DNA of 64,000 bases from Chryseobacterium sp. Tr-659 (GCF_011752975.1 NZ_VWWP01000004.1:248001-312000), one strand, 5' to 3'; counted from the first letter of the stretch, positions 43,978-54,837 are shown. The notes: generated from the letters alone by a model not told the origin. Program-made: numbers and translations.

Positions 43978-46281
43978 TTACACAGCATATTCAATGGAAG
44001 CTTCTTTTGCTGCAGCTACCATCGCAATCAGTGCTTTTTCAGTTTCATCCCAATGTCTTGTTTTTAATCCACAGTCGGGATTTACCCAAAGCTGGTTTGC
44101 AGGAATTACATTCTGTGCTTTTCTCAACAGTTCAATCATTTCTTCTTTTGACGGAACTCTTGGTGAGTGAATATCATATACTCCGGGTCCTATCTCGTTC
44201 GGATATTTGAAATCTGCGAAAGCATTCAGAAGTTCCATTTGTGAACGGGAACATTCTATGGTAATTACATCAGCATCCATATCTGCAATATTTTCAATAA
44301 TATCATTGAATTCGGAATAGCACATATGGGTATGGATCTGCGTTGCGTCTTCTACCCCGCTTGCTGAGATCCTGAAGGCTTCCACGGCCCATTTCAGGTA
44401 ATTCTGCCAGTCTGTTTTTCTTAACGGAAGACCTTCTCTTATGGCCGGTTCATCAATCTGAATGATTCTGATTCCTGCTTTTTCAAGATCTACCACTTCA
44501 TCACGAATTGCCAGCGCAATTTGTTTACAAGTCTCTGAACGAGGCTGGTCATCACGTACAAATGACCATTGCAAAATGGTAACAGGTCCTGTCAGCATCC
44601 CTTTTACCCACTTTTCAGTCTGGGATTGTGCGTATTGAGACCAATATACAGTCATCGGATCAGGGCGTGAAACATCACCGAAGATCACCGGAGGCTTTAC
44701 ACAACGGCTTCCGTAGCTTTGCACCCAGCCATTCTTCGTGAATACAAATCCTTTCAGCTGTTCTCCGAAATATTCCACCATATCGTTTCGTTCAAATTCT
44801 CCGTGAACCAAAACATCAATACCGATTTCTTCCTGCCAGCGGATCGTTCTTTGGGTCTCTTCTTTCAGTAGAATATCATATTGTTCTGCCGTAAGATCTC
44901 CTTTTTTAAATTTTGCTCTCCAGCTTCTTACTTCTGTAGTCTGTGGAAATGAGCCAATGGTTGTTGTCGGAAATAATGGGAGCTGCAATACCTGCTGCTG
45001 TTCTTCTTTACGGATTTTAAACGTATTTTTTCTTTGTGCATCTTCTTCTGTAACCGCATTGGCTCTTTGTTTCACTTCTTCATTATGAATAAGGGAAGAT
45101 GTTTTTCTGCCAGCAACAGCTTTTTTGTTTTCCTCAAAATCAGCAAGGATATTTTCATCAGCGGTTCCGGCTGCAAGCTCTTTTAGATTCACAACTTCTT
45201 TTACTTTCTGTTTAGCAAAAGCCAGCCAGTTTTTAATTTCAGGATTAAGATGAGTTTCAAAATCAAGGTCGCATGGTGAGTGAAGCAATGAGCATGACGG
45301 AGCTATAAGAACTCTGTCTGATCCTAATTGAGCTGCTGCTTTTTTAATGAAGGAAAGAGATTTTTCATAATCATTTTTCCAGATATTCCTTCCGTCAATA
45401 AGCCCTAATGATAAACTCAGACCTTCAGGAACTGCATTCAATACCTCTTCCAGCTGCTCAGGATTTCTTACCAGATCAACATGTAATACATTGACAGGAA
45501 GTGAGGCTGCAAGAGATAAGTTATCTTTTAATCCTTCAAAATAAGTTGCAATAATGAACTTCAGTTTCGGGAATTTTTTTCTTATTTCGGAATAAATGTA
45601 GCCGTAAGTTTCTTTGGCTTTTTCCGTTAAATCCAGTGCTAAAAATGGTTCATCAAACTGAATCCATTCCGCACCCTGCTCCTGAAGCTTATTTAAAATA
45701 TCAAAATAAACCGGAAGAAGATTTTGTGCCAGGTCCAATTTATCAAATCCTTCTTCTTTTTCCTTTCCTAACAGAAGATAAGAAACAAGGCCGATAATAA
45801 CAGGTTTCGCATTAATTCCAGCTTGTTTTGCACCGGCAAATTCATTAAAAATTTTATCTGAACTCAGTTTAAACTGTTGGTTCTTGTAAAATTCGGGAAC
45901 GATATAATGGTAATTGGTATCAAACCATTTTGTCATTTCCATTGCTGTAATATCCAATCCTTCTTTCTGATATCCTCTTGCCATTGCGAAATAAAGATCC
46001 AGTTCAGAGTTATTCTTTTTTAGAACTACTTCATGATAACGGGTCGGGATTGCCCCAACAATTAAGCTCATATCAAGTACCTGATCATAATAGGAGAAGT
46101 CATTACACGGAATAAGATCTATTCCAGCTTCTTTCTGAATATTCCAGTTTTGATTACAGATATTTCTTCCCGCAGTAAGAAGTTCTTCCAAAACAATTTT
46201 ACCTGCCCAATACTGTTCGCAGGCTTTTTTAAGTTCTCTTTTGCTACCAATACGCGGATAGCCCAGAATGTGAGTTTGCAT
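43978..46281 (-). CDS. metE: Cobalamin-independent methionine synthase
   Basis: Transfers a methyl group from 5-methyltetrahydropteroyl-tri-glutamate to homocysteine; cytosolic, zinc dependent. The start at 46281 (MQTHILGYPRIGSKRELKKA) gives 767 residues, the normal length. The frame to 46386 would run into the leader. Zinc ligands in the C-terminal barrel: HTHMCYSEF (His and Cys), ITIECSRSQ (Glu) and NPDCGLKTR (Cys). The N-terminal barrel is complete. A cobalamin riboswitch in the 5' leader predicts repression when B12 is available. Confidence 0.97.
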   Translation of the reverse strand: MQTHILGYPRIGSKRELKKACEQYWAGKIVLEELLTAGRNICNQNWNIQKEAGIDLIPCNDFSYYDQVLDMSLIVGAIPTRYHEVVLKKNNSELDLYFAMARGYQKEGLDITAMEMTKWFDTNYHYIVPEFYKNQQFKLSSDKIFNEFAGAKQAGINAKPVIIGLVSYLLLGKEKEEGFDKLDLAQNLLPVYFDILNKLQEQGAEWIQFDEPFLALDLTEKAKETYGYIYSEIRKKFPKLKFIIATYFEGLKDNLSLAASLPVNVLHVDLVRNPEQLEEVLNAVPEGLSLSLGLIDGRNIWKNDYEKSLSFIKKAAAQLGSDRVLIAPSCSLLHSPCDLDFETHLNPEIKNWLAFAKQKVKEVVNLKELAAGTADENILADFEENKKAVAGRKTSSLIHNEEVKQRANAVTEEDAQRKNTFKIRKEEQQQVLQLPLFPTTTIGSFPQTTEVRSWRAKFKKGDLTAEQYDILLKEETQRTIRWQEEIGIDVLVHGEFERNDMVEYFGEQLKGFVFTKNGWVQSYGSRCVKPPVIFGDVSRPDPMTVYWSQYAQSQTEKWVKGMLTGPVTILQWSFVRDDQPRSETCKQIALAIRDEVVDLEKAGIRIIQIDEPAIREGLPLRKTDWQNYLKWAVEAFRISASGVEDATQIHTHMCYSEFNDIIENIADMDADVITIECSRSQMELLNAFADFKYPNEIGPGVYDIHSPRVPSKEEMIELLRKAQNVIPANQLWVNPDCGLKTRHWDETEKALIAMVAAAKEASIEYAV

Positions 46282-46436
46282 TTTTTTTAACTTTTTGATT
46301 AGACTTGATTCTAAAGCTCTTTGAAATGCTTCGTAATGTTCTACGGAAATAAGGTTCTGGAAATAGTGATATACCCGGCAGTACAATTTCCCTTCACGAG
46401 AAAATGCATGGAGAATATATCATCTGTATGACCCGA
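46282..46436. other. metE leader between riboswitch and start codon
   Basis: About 155 bp, no gene. It would form the expression platform of the riboswitch. I did not find an unambiguous terminator or sequestering stem by eye. Confidence 0.4.
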
Positions 46437-46437
46437 A

Positions 46438-46640
46438 GCTTCAGACCGCGAAAGCATTGTCAATTCAGTAAAGGCAGGTCTCCTGACTTGTAACGGTTTT
46501 CGTCATCCTTCCCGCTTTCGGCAGTGGATATGCAAGGACAAAAACCTTTGGTATGTTACTTACAGTTGCGCGACAGCTCGTGATTTTCACACGATTCCCT
46601 ATTAATCTACCTTAAGTAAAACCTTTCCTGTTTGATGAAG
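46438..46640 (-). promoter_or_regulatory. Cobalamin riboswitch upstream of metE
   Basis: The minus strand contains the B12-box order: AGGGAATCGTGTG, GAGCTGTCGCGCAACTGTAAG, CCACTGCC, CGGGAAGG and AAGTCAGGAGACCTGCC, all conserved in RF00174. The hairpin GCTTTCGCGGTCTGAAGC (46438-46455) is the P13 element whose loop can kiss the CGCGC loop of P5. It lies directly upstream of metE. Known families place metE under this riboswitch where B12-dependent MetH also exists. Confidence 0.93.
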
Positions 46641-46796
46641 TATCTATAAAGAACTGTACTTTTACGGGCATTCATTGTCTGCCATAAAAGATTTTAATTT
46701 TGTGTAAAATTAGCAATACAGAATAAAACAACAATAACTAATAAATAATTAAGCAAATTAAGCTTCAAAAACAATATAAAAAAGCATAAAATTCTT

Positions 46797-46804
46797 TATC
46801 TTTG
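46797..46804 (+). promoter_or_regulatory. Bacteroidota-type -7 box for Lrp gene
   Basis: TATCTTTG (TAnnTTTG) lies 32 bp before the Lrp-type regulator start. Confidence 0.45.
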
Positions 46805-46836
46805 ATTGTTTTTATCATTTAAAAGAATAATATTCT

Positions 46837-47298
46837 GTGGAACAACTCGACGAAAAGGATGTACAGCTGCTAAGGCTTCTCCAGAAAAATGCAAAATTAA
46901 CCGTAAAAGAACTCGCTAAAGAAGTAAACCTCTCTACCTCACCGGTTTTTGAAAGAGTAAAAAGACTGGAACAGGAAGGTTTTATTAAAAGATATGCCGC
47001 TGTTCTGGATGCTGAAAAGCTCAACCGCGGGTTTACCGTTTTCTGCCAGATCAAGCTGAAAATTCACGACAGATCTGTAGGCTATGATTTTGTAAAAGAA
47101 ATTTTAGAAATTGAAGAAGTTGCCGAATGTTACAATATTTCCGGAGATTTTGATTTCCTTTTGAAAGTTCAGGTCCGGGATATGAAGCATTATCAGGATT
47201 TTGTATTCAATAAATTGGGATCTGTAGATTCCATAGGAAGTACACACAGCACATTTGTGATGGCTGAGGTAAAAAATAATCATGGACTGACCATTTAA
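46837..47298 (+). CDS. Lrp/AsnC family transcriptional regulator
   Basis: 153-residue regulator with the N-terminal winged HTH (LDEKDVQLLRLLQKNAKLTVKELAKEVNLSTSPVFERVKRLEQEGFI region) and the C-terminal RAM effector domain (VAECYNISGDFDFLLKVQV). Such proteins sense amino acids. GTG start. It sits divergently from metE and next to the valine/propionate block, so it may control amino acid catabolism there (inference). Confidence 0.95.
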   Translation: MEQLDEKDVQLLRLLQKNAKLTVKELAKEVNLSTSPVFERVKRLEQEGFIKRYAAVLDAEKLNRGFTVFCQIKLKIHDRSVGYDFVKEILEIEEVAECYNISGDFDFLLKVQVRDMKHYQDFVFNKLGSVDSIGSTHSTFVMAEVKNNHGLTI

Positions 47299-47419
47299 AT
47301 AATGGAAAATGGAAAACTTCAACAATGAAAGATGAAGAATCGGAAATTAAAAATGATATTCCGATAATCTAACTTTTGTATTAATAGACTCTGGCTTCAA
47401 TTTTCCATTTTCCACTCAG

Positions 47420-48202
47420 TTAGTTTCCTTTAAAATCAGGACTTCGTTTTTCTATGAAGGCTCCAATTCCTTCGTTGTGATCTTCTGTTGTAAATAATTC
47501 CCCGAATAGAGCTGCTTCCTGCTTTAAACCATCTGTGATATGCAATTCAAATCCTGTATTTAAGGACTGCTTAGCTTTAGCAACGGCAACAGGGCCTCTG
47601 GAAGCAATTGTTATTGCTAGTTTCTGAGCTTCGTTCATTAATTCTTCCGGGGCAAAGACATGATTCACAAAACCAAAATCTTTGCAAGCTTCTGCGGAAT
47701 AAAATTCTCCTGAGAAAACCATTTCTCTTGCTTTATATAAACCAATTGCTCTCGGTAACCGCTGGGTTCCACCAAAGCAAGGTAATAACCCCAGCGTGGT
47801 TTCCGGTAATCCGAATTTTGCTTTTCCGCTGGCCAGAATAATATCACATGACAAAGCCAGCTCACAGCCTCCTCCTAACGCAAATCCGTTGACCGCCGCA
47901 ATGACGGCAAACGGTAATTCTTCAATAGCATTAAAAGCGGTTTGAGCTGCGATTGAAAACTCTTCGGCTTCTTTCGGGGTCATTTGCTGCATGGCTTTGA
48001 TATCAGCTCCTGCAACAAAAGCTTTTTCTCCGGAACCTGTAATGATCAGTACCCGGATATTTTTATCTGATTTTATCTGATCTGCAAATGATTTCAGTTC
48101 TGTCAAAACCTGCTCATTTAATGCATTTAAGGCTTGCGGGCGGTTAATAGTCAATGTTCCGATATGACCATTCTGCTGATATATTAGTGTTTCGAAAATC
48201 AT
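47420..48202 (-). CDS. Enoyl-CoA hydratase (crotonase family)
   Basis: Hydrates an enoyl-CoA; in this cluster most likely methacrylyl-CoA to 3-hydroxyisobutyryl-CoA in valine breakdown. Crotonase motifs: GTLTINRPQALNALNEQVL, AFVAGADIKAM (oxyanion hole) and ALGGGCELALSCD, with catalytic Glu pair in the FGLPETTLGLLPCFGG segment. At 260 residues it has normal length. It is the last gene of the minus-strand series. Confidence 0.93.
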   Translation of the reverse strand: MIFETLIYQQNGHIGTLTINRPQALNALNEQVLTELKSFADQIKSDKNIRVLIITGSGEKAFVAGADIKAMQQMTPKEAEEFSIAAQTAFNAIEELPFAVIAAVNGFALGGGCELALSCDIILASGKAKFGLPETTLGLLPCFGGTQRLPRAIGLYKAREMVFSGEFYSAEACKDFGFVNHVFAPEELMNEAQKLAITIASRGPVAVAKAKQSLNTGFELHITDGLKQEAALFGELFTTEDHNEGIGAFIEKRSPDFKGN

Positions 48203-48267
48203 TATTTATTTGATTCTTTTAAGTTGATAACTGAGAATGAAAAATTTCCCATTCTTCATTTCTTATT

Positions 48268-49152
48268 TTATGCTTTTCCATTCAAGAATTGAATGATGCT
48301 CGAAAAGTCAATCTTCCCGTTTCCTGCTTCACTCCACATTCTGTATAAATTCAAAGCGGTATTTCCTAAAGGTGTAGATGTTTTGGTTTCCAATCCTGCT
48401 TCTGCGGCCAATCCCAGATCCTTTGTCATCAGATCAACAGCAAAACCACCAGAGTAATTTCGGGAAGCAGGGGCATTTTCCATCACTCCGGGATAAGGAT
48501 TATACACTTCCAGAGACCAGTTTTTCCCTGAGCTTTTCTGCATAATTTCGCTTAAAACATCTGGATCAAGTCCGTGTCTCACCCCAAGGTTGATCGCTTC
48601 TGAGGTTCCGATCATATGAATGGCCAGCAGCATATTATTACAGATCTTTGCTACCTGTCCGGCACCGGATTCTCCGGCATGAAATATGTTCTGTCCCATA
48701 CATTTCAGTATCGGGCGGGCTTTTTCGTAATCTTCCTGTTTACCTCCGACAATAAATGTAAGCGTTCCTGCCTGAGCACCGGCTGTACCGCCTGAAACGG
48801 GAGCATCTATCATTTTGCAGCCTTTTGAAACGGCAAGTTTTGCAACAGAACGGGCTGTAACAGCATCAATGGTACTGCTGTCGATCAATAATGTATTGGG
48901 TTTAAGGCTGTCAATAAATTCTTCAGAATACAGTTCTGCAACGTGTTTTCCTGAAGGCAGCATCGATATTACTACATCTGCTTCCTTAGCAGCAGACAAA
49001 GCAGATTCAGTAACCTGCCCTCCTGCAGCAGCCAATGTTTTTAATGCTTCTTCCGAAAGATCAAAACCTATTACGCTGTGACCTTTCTTTATGAGGTTTA
49101 CGGCCATCGGACCACCCATATTTCCTAATCCTATGAATGCTATATTTGACAT
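48268..49152 (-). CDS. mmsB: 3-Hydroxyisobutyrate dehydrogenase
   Basis: NAD-dependent oxidation of 3-hydroxyisobutyrate to methylmalonate semialdehyde. Motifs: AFIGLGNMGGPMAVNLIKKG (NAD), DAPVSGGTAGAQAGTLTF (substrate) and GAGQVAKICNNMLLA (catalytic Lys), with GKNWSLEVYNP near the C-terminal half. The neighbours (HIBYL-CoA hydrolase, MmsA) confirm the substrate. Confidence 0.93.
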   Translation of the reverse strand: MSNIAFIGLGNMGGPMAVNLIKKGHSVIGFDLSEEALKTLAAAGGQVTESALSAAKEADVVISMLPSGKHVAELYSEEFIDSLKPNTLLIDSSTIDAVTARSVAKLAVSKGCKMIDAPVSGGTAGAQAGTLTFIVGGKQEDYEKARPILKCMGQNIFHAGESGAGQVAKICNNMLLAIHMIGTSEAINLGVRHGLDPDVLSEIMQKSSGKNWSLEVYNPYPGVMENAPASRNYSGGFAVDLMTKDLGLAAEAGLETKTSTPLGNTALNLYRMWSEAGNGKIDFSSIIQFLNGKA

Positions 49153-49267
49153 TTTTTAATTAAAAATTGATAGTTAAAATTTGAAAATCATTAATTATAA
49201 TCACTAATTGGAAACCTTAACGAATTGAAAATTATCTGATAAATGGCTTATTTCCGATCTTCAGTTC

Positions 49268-50356
49268 TCAGTTTTCCATTATTAATTTTCCAGTTTTTAA
49301 TGGAACAAAATAGGAGTCTACCCATGCTTCCGTAATCTCTTCCAAGGTTGCCGGAGACCATTTTGGAGACATATCTTTATCTACCAGTAATGCCCGCACT
49401 CCTTCTGCGAAATCCGGATGAATACAGCACTGGCAGGATAAATTCAGTTCGGATTGAAAAACTTCTTCCAGACTTAAATCTTTTCCTTCTTTCAACTGTC
49501 TGAAAATAATATGTGCAGAACTTGGGGAGCCGGCTTCAAAACTTTTCACCCCATTATTTATCCACTCATCTTTATCATTGTGACCGAGTAGTATTTCTCT
49601 GAATTCTTCCAGTGAACTAACTCCTTCAAATTTTCGGATGAATGATTCATGCAATGCTGCCTGGGAATCAGGAATATCATTTTGGGATACATTTTCCAGA
49701 ATTTCTGAAACTATTTTATAAGGGTTCTCCTTCCAGTCTGCATGATGGAGGGCGTTGAGAATGGTTTCTTTTGAGGAAGATGCTGCATAATAATCTGCAA
49801 GACCTAAGAACTTACAGTCAGCACCGTCTAACCTTGCTCCTGTTAATCCCAAATAAATTCCGAATGCGGAAGGCATTTTATTCAAAAACCAGGTTCCGCC
49901 CACATCAGGGTACAACCCGATAGTGATTTCAGGCATTGCCAGTTTGCTTCTTTCAGTAACAATTCTGTGTGAAGCTCCTACCATCAGACCGATTCCACCA
50001 CCCATTACAATTCCATGCCCCCAAACGATAACCGGTTTCGGGTAAGTGTGAATTGCATAATCTACCTGGTATTCTTTTGAAAAGAAATCAAAACAGTCCT
50101 GTGGAACCTGTGTTTTGTCAACTGAACGCTGCTCTATAATAGCATCATATAATTTTCTCACATCACCGCCGGCACATAATGCTTTTTCGCCGGCTCCCTG
50201 AAGAAATATACAGGCTATTTCGCTGGATGTTTTCCAGTCTTCCAAAACAGTTTTCAATTCTTCTATCATTTCTAATGACAACGAATTGAGTGTTTTTTCT
50301 GAATTCAGGGTAATGATTCCGACTTTATTTTTTATTTCTGTTAGCAGTACACTCAT
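49268..50356 (-). CDS. 3-Hydroxyisobutyryl-CoA hydrolase (crotonase family)
   Basis: Releases 3-hydroxyisobutyrate from its CoA ester. The length of 362 residues, above the 260 of hydratases, and the segments FLQGAGEKALCAGGDVRKLY, VWGHGIVMGGGIGLM, LAMPEITIGLYPDVGGTWFL and the C-terminal SELNLSCQCC/DFAEGVRALLVDKD are typical for HIBCH. Placed between the acyl-CoA dehydrogenase and mmsB as expected for valine catabolism. Confidence 0.92.
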   Translation of the reverse strand: MSVLLTEIKNKVGIITLNSEKTLNSLSLEMIEELKTVLEDWKTSSEIACIFLQGAGEKALCAGGDVRKLYDAIIEQRSVDKTQVPQDCFDFFSKEYQVDYAIHTYPKPVIVWGHGIVMGGGIGLMVGASHRIVTERSKLAMPEITIGLYPDVGGTWFLNKMPSAFGIYLGLTGARLDGADCKFLGLADYYAASSSKETILNALHHADWKENPYKIVSEILENVSQNDIPDSQAALHESFIRKFEGVSSLEEFREILLGHNDKDEWINNGVKSFEAGSPSSAHIIFRQLKEGKDLSLEEVFQSELNLSCQCCIHPDFAEGVRALLVDKDMSPKWSPATLEEITEAWVDSYFVPLKTGKLIMEN

Positions 50357-50430
50357 TTTTAAATTAGTTAAAAATTGAAACTTAAAATTTGAAAATGTAT
50401 GATTACCATTTTCCGTCTTTCATGTATTGA

Positions 50431-51591
50431 TTATCGTATTTGTAACGTAGCTCCTTCTTCTAATATTTTTCTTGAGATCACGAGTTTCATAATTTCGTTG
50501 GTTCCCTCAACTACCTGATGTACTCTTGCATCACGCATTAGTCTTTCTACTGGAAAATCCTGTGTACAACCGTAACCTCCTAATATCTGAAGCGCTTCAT
50601 TGCATATATTGAAGCACATGTCCGTGGCCAGTCTTTTTGCCATAGCACAATAAGTTGTAGCATTTTTATCTTTAGAATCAAGCTTGAATGCAGCGAGTTG
50701 TACCATTTGACGGGCTGCAACCAGCTCAGTCACCATATCTGCAATTTTAAACTGAAGTGCCTGAAACTGTGCCAATGATTTCCCGAACTGCTGTCTTTCG
50801 TGCATATATCGCTGGGCCTGATTAATCGCTCCCTGCGCAGCTCCTACAGAACATGTTCCGATATTAATTCTGCCTCCGTCCAGTCCTTTCAGAGCAATTT
50901 TGAATCCTTCTCCCAGCTTACCCAAAAGATATTTCTCATCTACCTCAACATGGTCTAAAAATACAAAACGTGTGGGTTGTGTATTCCAGCCCAGCTTTTT
51001 TTCTTTTTCTCCGAAACTGATCCCTTTTGCATCGGAAGGGATTGCAAAAGCACTGATCCCTTTCGTTCCTGATTCTCCTGTACGAGCCATTACGATCAAT
51101 ACATCACTTTCTCCGGCTCCGGAAATAAAGGCTTTAGTTCCATTGATGATGTATTTGCTTCCCTTTTTTACAGCTGTCGTTTTCAGTCCTGCTGCATCTG
51201 ATCCGGAACCTGGTTCGGTAAGACAGTAAGAACCTAATGTTCTTCCTGAAGCCAGATCCGGACATAGTTCCTGTCTGATTTCATCATTTCCGAATTCATC
51301 TATCATCCACGATACCATATTGTGAATGGTAATATATGCTGTGGTGGAAGGACATGCAGAGGCCAGTTCTTCAAATATAATTGCAGCATCTAACCGTGAC
51401 AATCCCAATCCGCCGGCATCTTCACTTGTATAGACTCCGCAGAATCCCAGTTCGCCAGCTTTGGTAATGGCTTCTCTTGGGAATTCCTTTTGGGCATCCC
51501 ATTCTGAAGCATACGGAAAAAGCTCTTTTTCAGCAAACTTTCTTGCGGCATCCTGAAATGCCAGCTGTTCTTCACTTAGATTAAACTCCAT
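50431..51591 (-). CDS. Acyl-CoA dehydrogenase, probably isobutyryl-CoA dehydrogenase
   Basis: FAD-dependent oxidation of a short branched acyl-CoA, feeding electrons to ETF. The signature motifs YCLTEPGSGSDAAGLKTTA and GRINIGTCSVGAAQGA and the C-terminal GYGCTQDFPVERLMRDARVHQVVEGTNEIM are intact, with the catalytic Glu in QVVEGTNEI. The 386-residue length is normal. The valine gene context suggests isobutyryl-CoA as substrate. Confidence 0.93.
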   Translation of the reverse strand: MEFNLSEEQLAFQDAARKFAEKELFPYASEWDAQKEFPREAITKAGELGFCGVYTSEDAGGLGLSRLDAAIIFEELASACPSTTAYITIHNMVSWMIDEFGNDEIRQELCPDLASGRTLGSYCLTEPGSGSDAAGLKTTAVKKGSKYIINGTKAFISGAGESDVLIVMARTGESGTKGISAFAIPSDAKGISFGEKEKKLGWNTQPTRFVFLDHVEVDEKYLLGKLGEGFKIALKGLDGGRINIGTCSVGAAQGAINQAQRYMHERQQFGKSLAQFQALQFKIADMVTELVAARQMVQLAAFKLDSKDKNATTYCAMAKRLATDMCFNICNEALQILGGYGCTQDFPVERLMRDARVHQVVEGTNEIMKLVISRKILEEGATLQIR

Positions 51592-51673
51592 AGTATTTAA
51601 TTGATAGTTAAAAATGAAAAGTGGAAAATTGTTACCCGAAAATTGATATCTTCTTTCAACTTTCCACTTTCAA

Positions 51674-53170
51674 CTACTTAAGATTGATCGTCATATTCAC
51701 ACTTCCTCCCGGTACATCTTCTTCGAACCAGCGGGCAGTAACGGTTTTGGTTTCCGTATAGAAACGGACTCCCTGTTTTCCGTAAGAATGTAAATCGCCA
51801 AAGAATGATTTTCTCCATCCTGTAAATGAGAAAAACGGCAACGGAACAGGAATAGGAAGGTTAACTCCTATCTGCCCCACTTCAATTTCATGCTGGAATT
51901 TTCTTGCAGCTGCTCCTGAGTTTGTAAAAATTGAAGTCCCGTTTCCATAAGGATTTGCATTAATGATTGCTATCGCTTCATCCAGCGTTTCTGCCTTTAA
52001 TAAAAGCAATGCCGGACCAAAGATTTCTTCTTTGTAAATATCCATATCCACAGATACATTATTAAACAAAGTAGGTCCTACAAAATATCCGCTTTCATAG
52101 CCTTCTACTTTACAGTTACTTCCATCCAGAAGTACTTCTGCTCCCTGATCGTAGGCACTTTTGATCAGTCTTAATACTTTCTCTTTGGATTGTTTATTGA
52201 TCAGAGGACCAAACGCTGCTGATTCATCAGACCAGACACCCGGTTTGATCGTACTTAAAGCGGCTTTGATATCTTCTACCCAATTTTGTGCTTCTCCAAC
52301 CAACACAGCCACACTGATCGCCATGCAACGTTGTCCGGCAGCACCACATGAAGCTCCCACCAGATTATTGATTACCTGCCCTTTATTGGCATCCGGCATT
52401 ACTACCATATGATTTTTTGCACCTCCAAATGCCTGTACTCTTTTTAAATTGTCAGTTCCGGTTCGGTAAACATGTTCAGCTACCGGAACAGAACCTACAA
52501 AGGAAATCGCCTTGATTTCCGGATGATTCAGAATATGATTAACCTGGTCTTTGGCTCCGTGGACGATATTTAATACCCCTTTAGGAAATCCTGCTTCTAA
52601 AAACAGTTCAGCCATTTTCATGGAAGTCATAGGAGTCTGTTCGGAAGGCTTCAGAATAAATGTATTTCCGCATGCTATTGCCATAGGAAACATCCATAAA
52701 GGAATCATAGCCGGAAAATTGAATGGCGTGATTCCTGCACACACGCCAAGAGGCTGAATGTAACTGTAAGTATCGACTCCTCTTGCTACATTTTCTACGG
52801 TTTCCCCCATCATAAGAGTGGGAATATTACAGGCATGTTCTACAACTTCTATACCTCTCCATACATCTCCCATTGCATCGGCAAAGGTTTTCCCGTTTTC
52901 TTTGGAAAGAATTTCTGCAATTTCTTTTTGATGCTCTTTTAAAAGATGCTGGTATTTAAGAAACAGCCTTGCTCTTTCCGGCGTGGCAATCTCTTTCCAT
53001 GTTTTAAAGGCTGTTTTAGCAGCTTCTATGGCTTCATCTATTTCTGACAGCTCCGTAAGTGGGACTTCTGCCAGAATCTCCTGTGAAGCGGGATTTTCTA
53101 CAGGAAGATAGTTTTTTGTTGTACTTTCTGTAAAATTTCCATTGATTAATATTTTTACTTTTTGTGACAT
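51674..53170 (-). CDS. mmsA: CoA-acylating methylmalonate-semialdehyde dehydrogenase
   Basis: Converts methylmalonate semialdehyde to propionyl-CoA with NAD and CoA, the end of valine breakdown. Aldehyde dehydrogenase fold of 498 residues; the MmsA-specific segments [50 protein letters not shown] (Cys nucleophile) and [20 protein letters not shown] are present. Its product feeds the methylcitrate genes just upstream. Confidence 0.95.
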   Translation of the reverse strand: MSQKVKILINGNFTESTTKNYLPVENPASQEILAEVPLTELSEIDEAIEAAKTAFKTWKEIATPERARLFLKYQHLLKEHQKEIAEILSKENGKTFADAMGDVWRGIEVVEHACNIPTLMMGETVENVARGVDTYSYIQPLGVCAGITPFNFPAMIPLWMFPMAIACGNTFILKPSEQTPMTSMKMAELFLEAGFPKGVLNIVHGAKDQVNHILNHPEIKAISFVGSVPVAEHVYRTGTDNLKRVQAFGGAKNHMVVMPDANKGQVINNLVGASCGAAGQRCMAISVAVLVGEAQNWVEDIKAALSTIKPGVWSDESAAFGPLINKQSKEKVLRLIKSAYDQGAEVLLDGSNCKVEGYESGYFVGPTLFNNVSVDMDIYKEEIFGPALLLLKAETLDEAIAIINANPYGNGTSIFTNSGAAARKFQHEIEVGQIGVNLPIPVPLPFFSFTGWRKSFFGDLHSYGKQGVRFYTETKTVTARWFEEDVPGGSVNMTINLK

Positions 53171-53275
53171 AGATTTCGTTTGATTGGAAATGGAGAATTG
53201 ATCATCTTCAAAAAATATGGACTATTTATTAAAAACATTTTTTATTCTCAATCCTCCATTTTTTATTCTAAATTT

Positions 53276-54727
53276 TTAAATAACTAAAAGGTCTACAAAT
53301 TCATTGACGTTAAGATTGATCAATGTTTCGTATTCCAGTGTATTTTCCAGTACTGTTTTCTGTTGTTTTTCAGGGAAGATACGGGCAAGATTGACCTTAT
53401 ATTTCCTGATCAGTTCAGGAATTCCTTCTTCTCTTCTTCGTTTGTGACCGATAGGGTATTCTACCACCACTTCATCCAGAACAGTTCCGTCATTAAGTTC
53501 TATGGTCATAGCATTCGCTATGGAACGTTTTTCCGGATCGTGATAATCTGTAGTGAACTGAACGTCTTCCACACATTCAATTTTATCGCGAAGAATATCA
53601 ATTTCCGGATCTGAAGCAATGTTATCTTCATAATCTGCAGCGGTCAGTCTTCCGTAGATCAATGGTACAGCCACCATGTACTGAATGCAGTGATCGCGGT
53701 CTGCAGGATTGTTTAACGGTCCTTTTTTATCAATAATCCGTATTGCTGCTTCATGGGTACGGATGGTTAATTTTTTAATATCATTTGCTGTTTTTCCAAG
53801 GCCTCTTAATGTGTTGTGTAATGTCATTGCTGCTTCTACTGCTGTCTGTGAATGGAATTCAGCAGGGAAAGAAATTTTAAACAATACATTCTCCATTACG
53901 TAAGAACCGTAATCTCTCTGGAATTTGAATTCATTTCCTTTAAAAGAAACATCATAGAATCCCCATGTTTTGGCTGTTAATACAGATGGGTACCCCATTT
54001 CTCCTGTTTTAGCAATTAAAGCCAGGCGTACTGCTCTTGATGTAGCATCTCCGGCAGCCCATGATTTGCGTGATCCCGTGTTAGGAGCGTGGCGGTATGT
54101 TCTTAAAGACTGTCCATCCACAAAGGCTAACGACACTGCATTGATAATTTCGTCACGGTTAAGTCCGATCAGCTTTCCTACAACTGCTGTGGAAGCCAGT
54201 TTCACCAATAATACGTGATCTAATCCTACTTTATTGAAAGAGTTTTCCAAAGCCATTACTCCCTGAATTTCGTGAGCCATGATCATTGCTTCCAGTACCT
54301 GTTTCATTTTTAAAGGCGCTTTTCCTTCTGCTATGCTGGTTCTGGATAACCAATCGGCAGTAGCTAAAATTCCGCCAAGATTATCAGAAGGGTGCCCCCA
54401 TTCTGCTGCCAGCCATGTATCATTGAAATCCAGCCAACGGATAATAGCTCCGATATTGAAGGCTGCCTGAATAGGATCCAGCTGAAATTGTGTACCCGGT
54501 ACTTTTGCTCCATTTGGAACAACAGTACCTTTTACTACCGGTCCCAGAAGTTTTGTACACGCCGGATAAGTGAGCGCCTCCAGACCACATCCGATTGTAT
54601 CTAAAAGACAGTAATGAGCAGTCTTCCAGGCTAAATCGTTTTTAATTTCATAGTTTAATACATAATCGGCAATATCTGCCAATACTTTATCAGGTTGTGG
54701 TCTTTCGTTTGAAATGTGTGAACTCAT
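53276..54727 (-). CDS. prpD: 2-Methylcitrate dehydratase
   Basis: Dehydrates 2-methylcitrate to 2-methylaconitate. The start at 54727 ([20 protein letters not shown]) gives 483 residues, the standard PrpD length; the frame to 54799 adds an AT-rich artefact. Typical segments: [60 protein letters not shown] ([21 protein letters not shown]) and [14 protein letters not shown]. Confidence 0.95.
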   Translation of the reverse strand: MSSHISNERPQPDKVLADIADYVLNYEIKNDLAWKTAHYCLLDTIGCGLEALTYPACTKLLGPVVKGTVVPNGAKVPGTQFQLDPIQAAFNIGAIIRWLDFNDTWLAAEWGHPSDNLGGILATADWLSRTSIAEGKAPLKMKQVLEAMIMAHEIQGVMALENSFNKVGLDHVLLVKLASTAVVGKLIGLNRDEIINAVSLAFVDGQSLRTYRHAPNTGSRKSWAAGDATSRAVRLALIAKTGEMGYPSVLTAKTWGFYDVSFKGNEFKFQRDYGSYVMENVLFKISFPAEFHSQTAVEAAMTLHNTLRGLGKTANDIKKLTIRTHEAAIRIIDKKGPLNNPADRDHCIQYMVAVPLIYGRLTAADYEDNIASDPEIDILRDKIECVEDVQFTTDYHDPEKRSIANAMTIELNDGTVLDEVVVEYPIGHKRRREEGIPELIRKYKVNLARIFPEKQQKTVLENTLEYETLINLNVNEFVDLLVI

Positions 54728-54837
54728 TTTTTTATCGTTGAAAAGTTTTAATTTATTGAAAATTGAGAATGAGAAAATTGAAAATACATTGCGCTTCAAA
54801 AATTATCGCTTATTGATTTTCAACCTTTTATTTCTCT

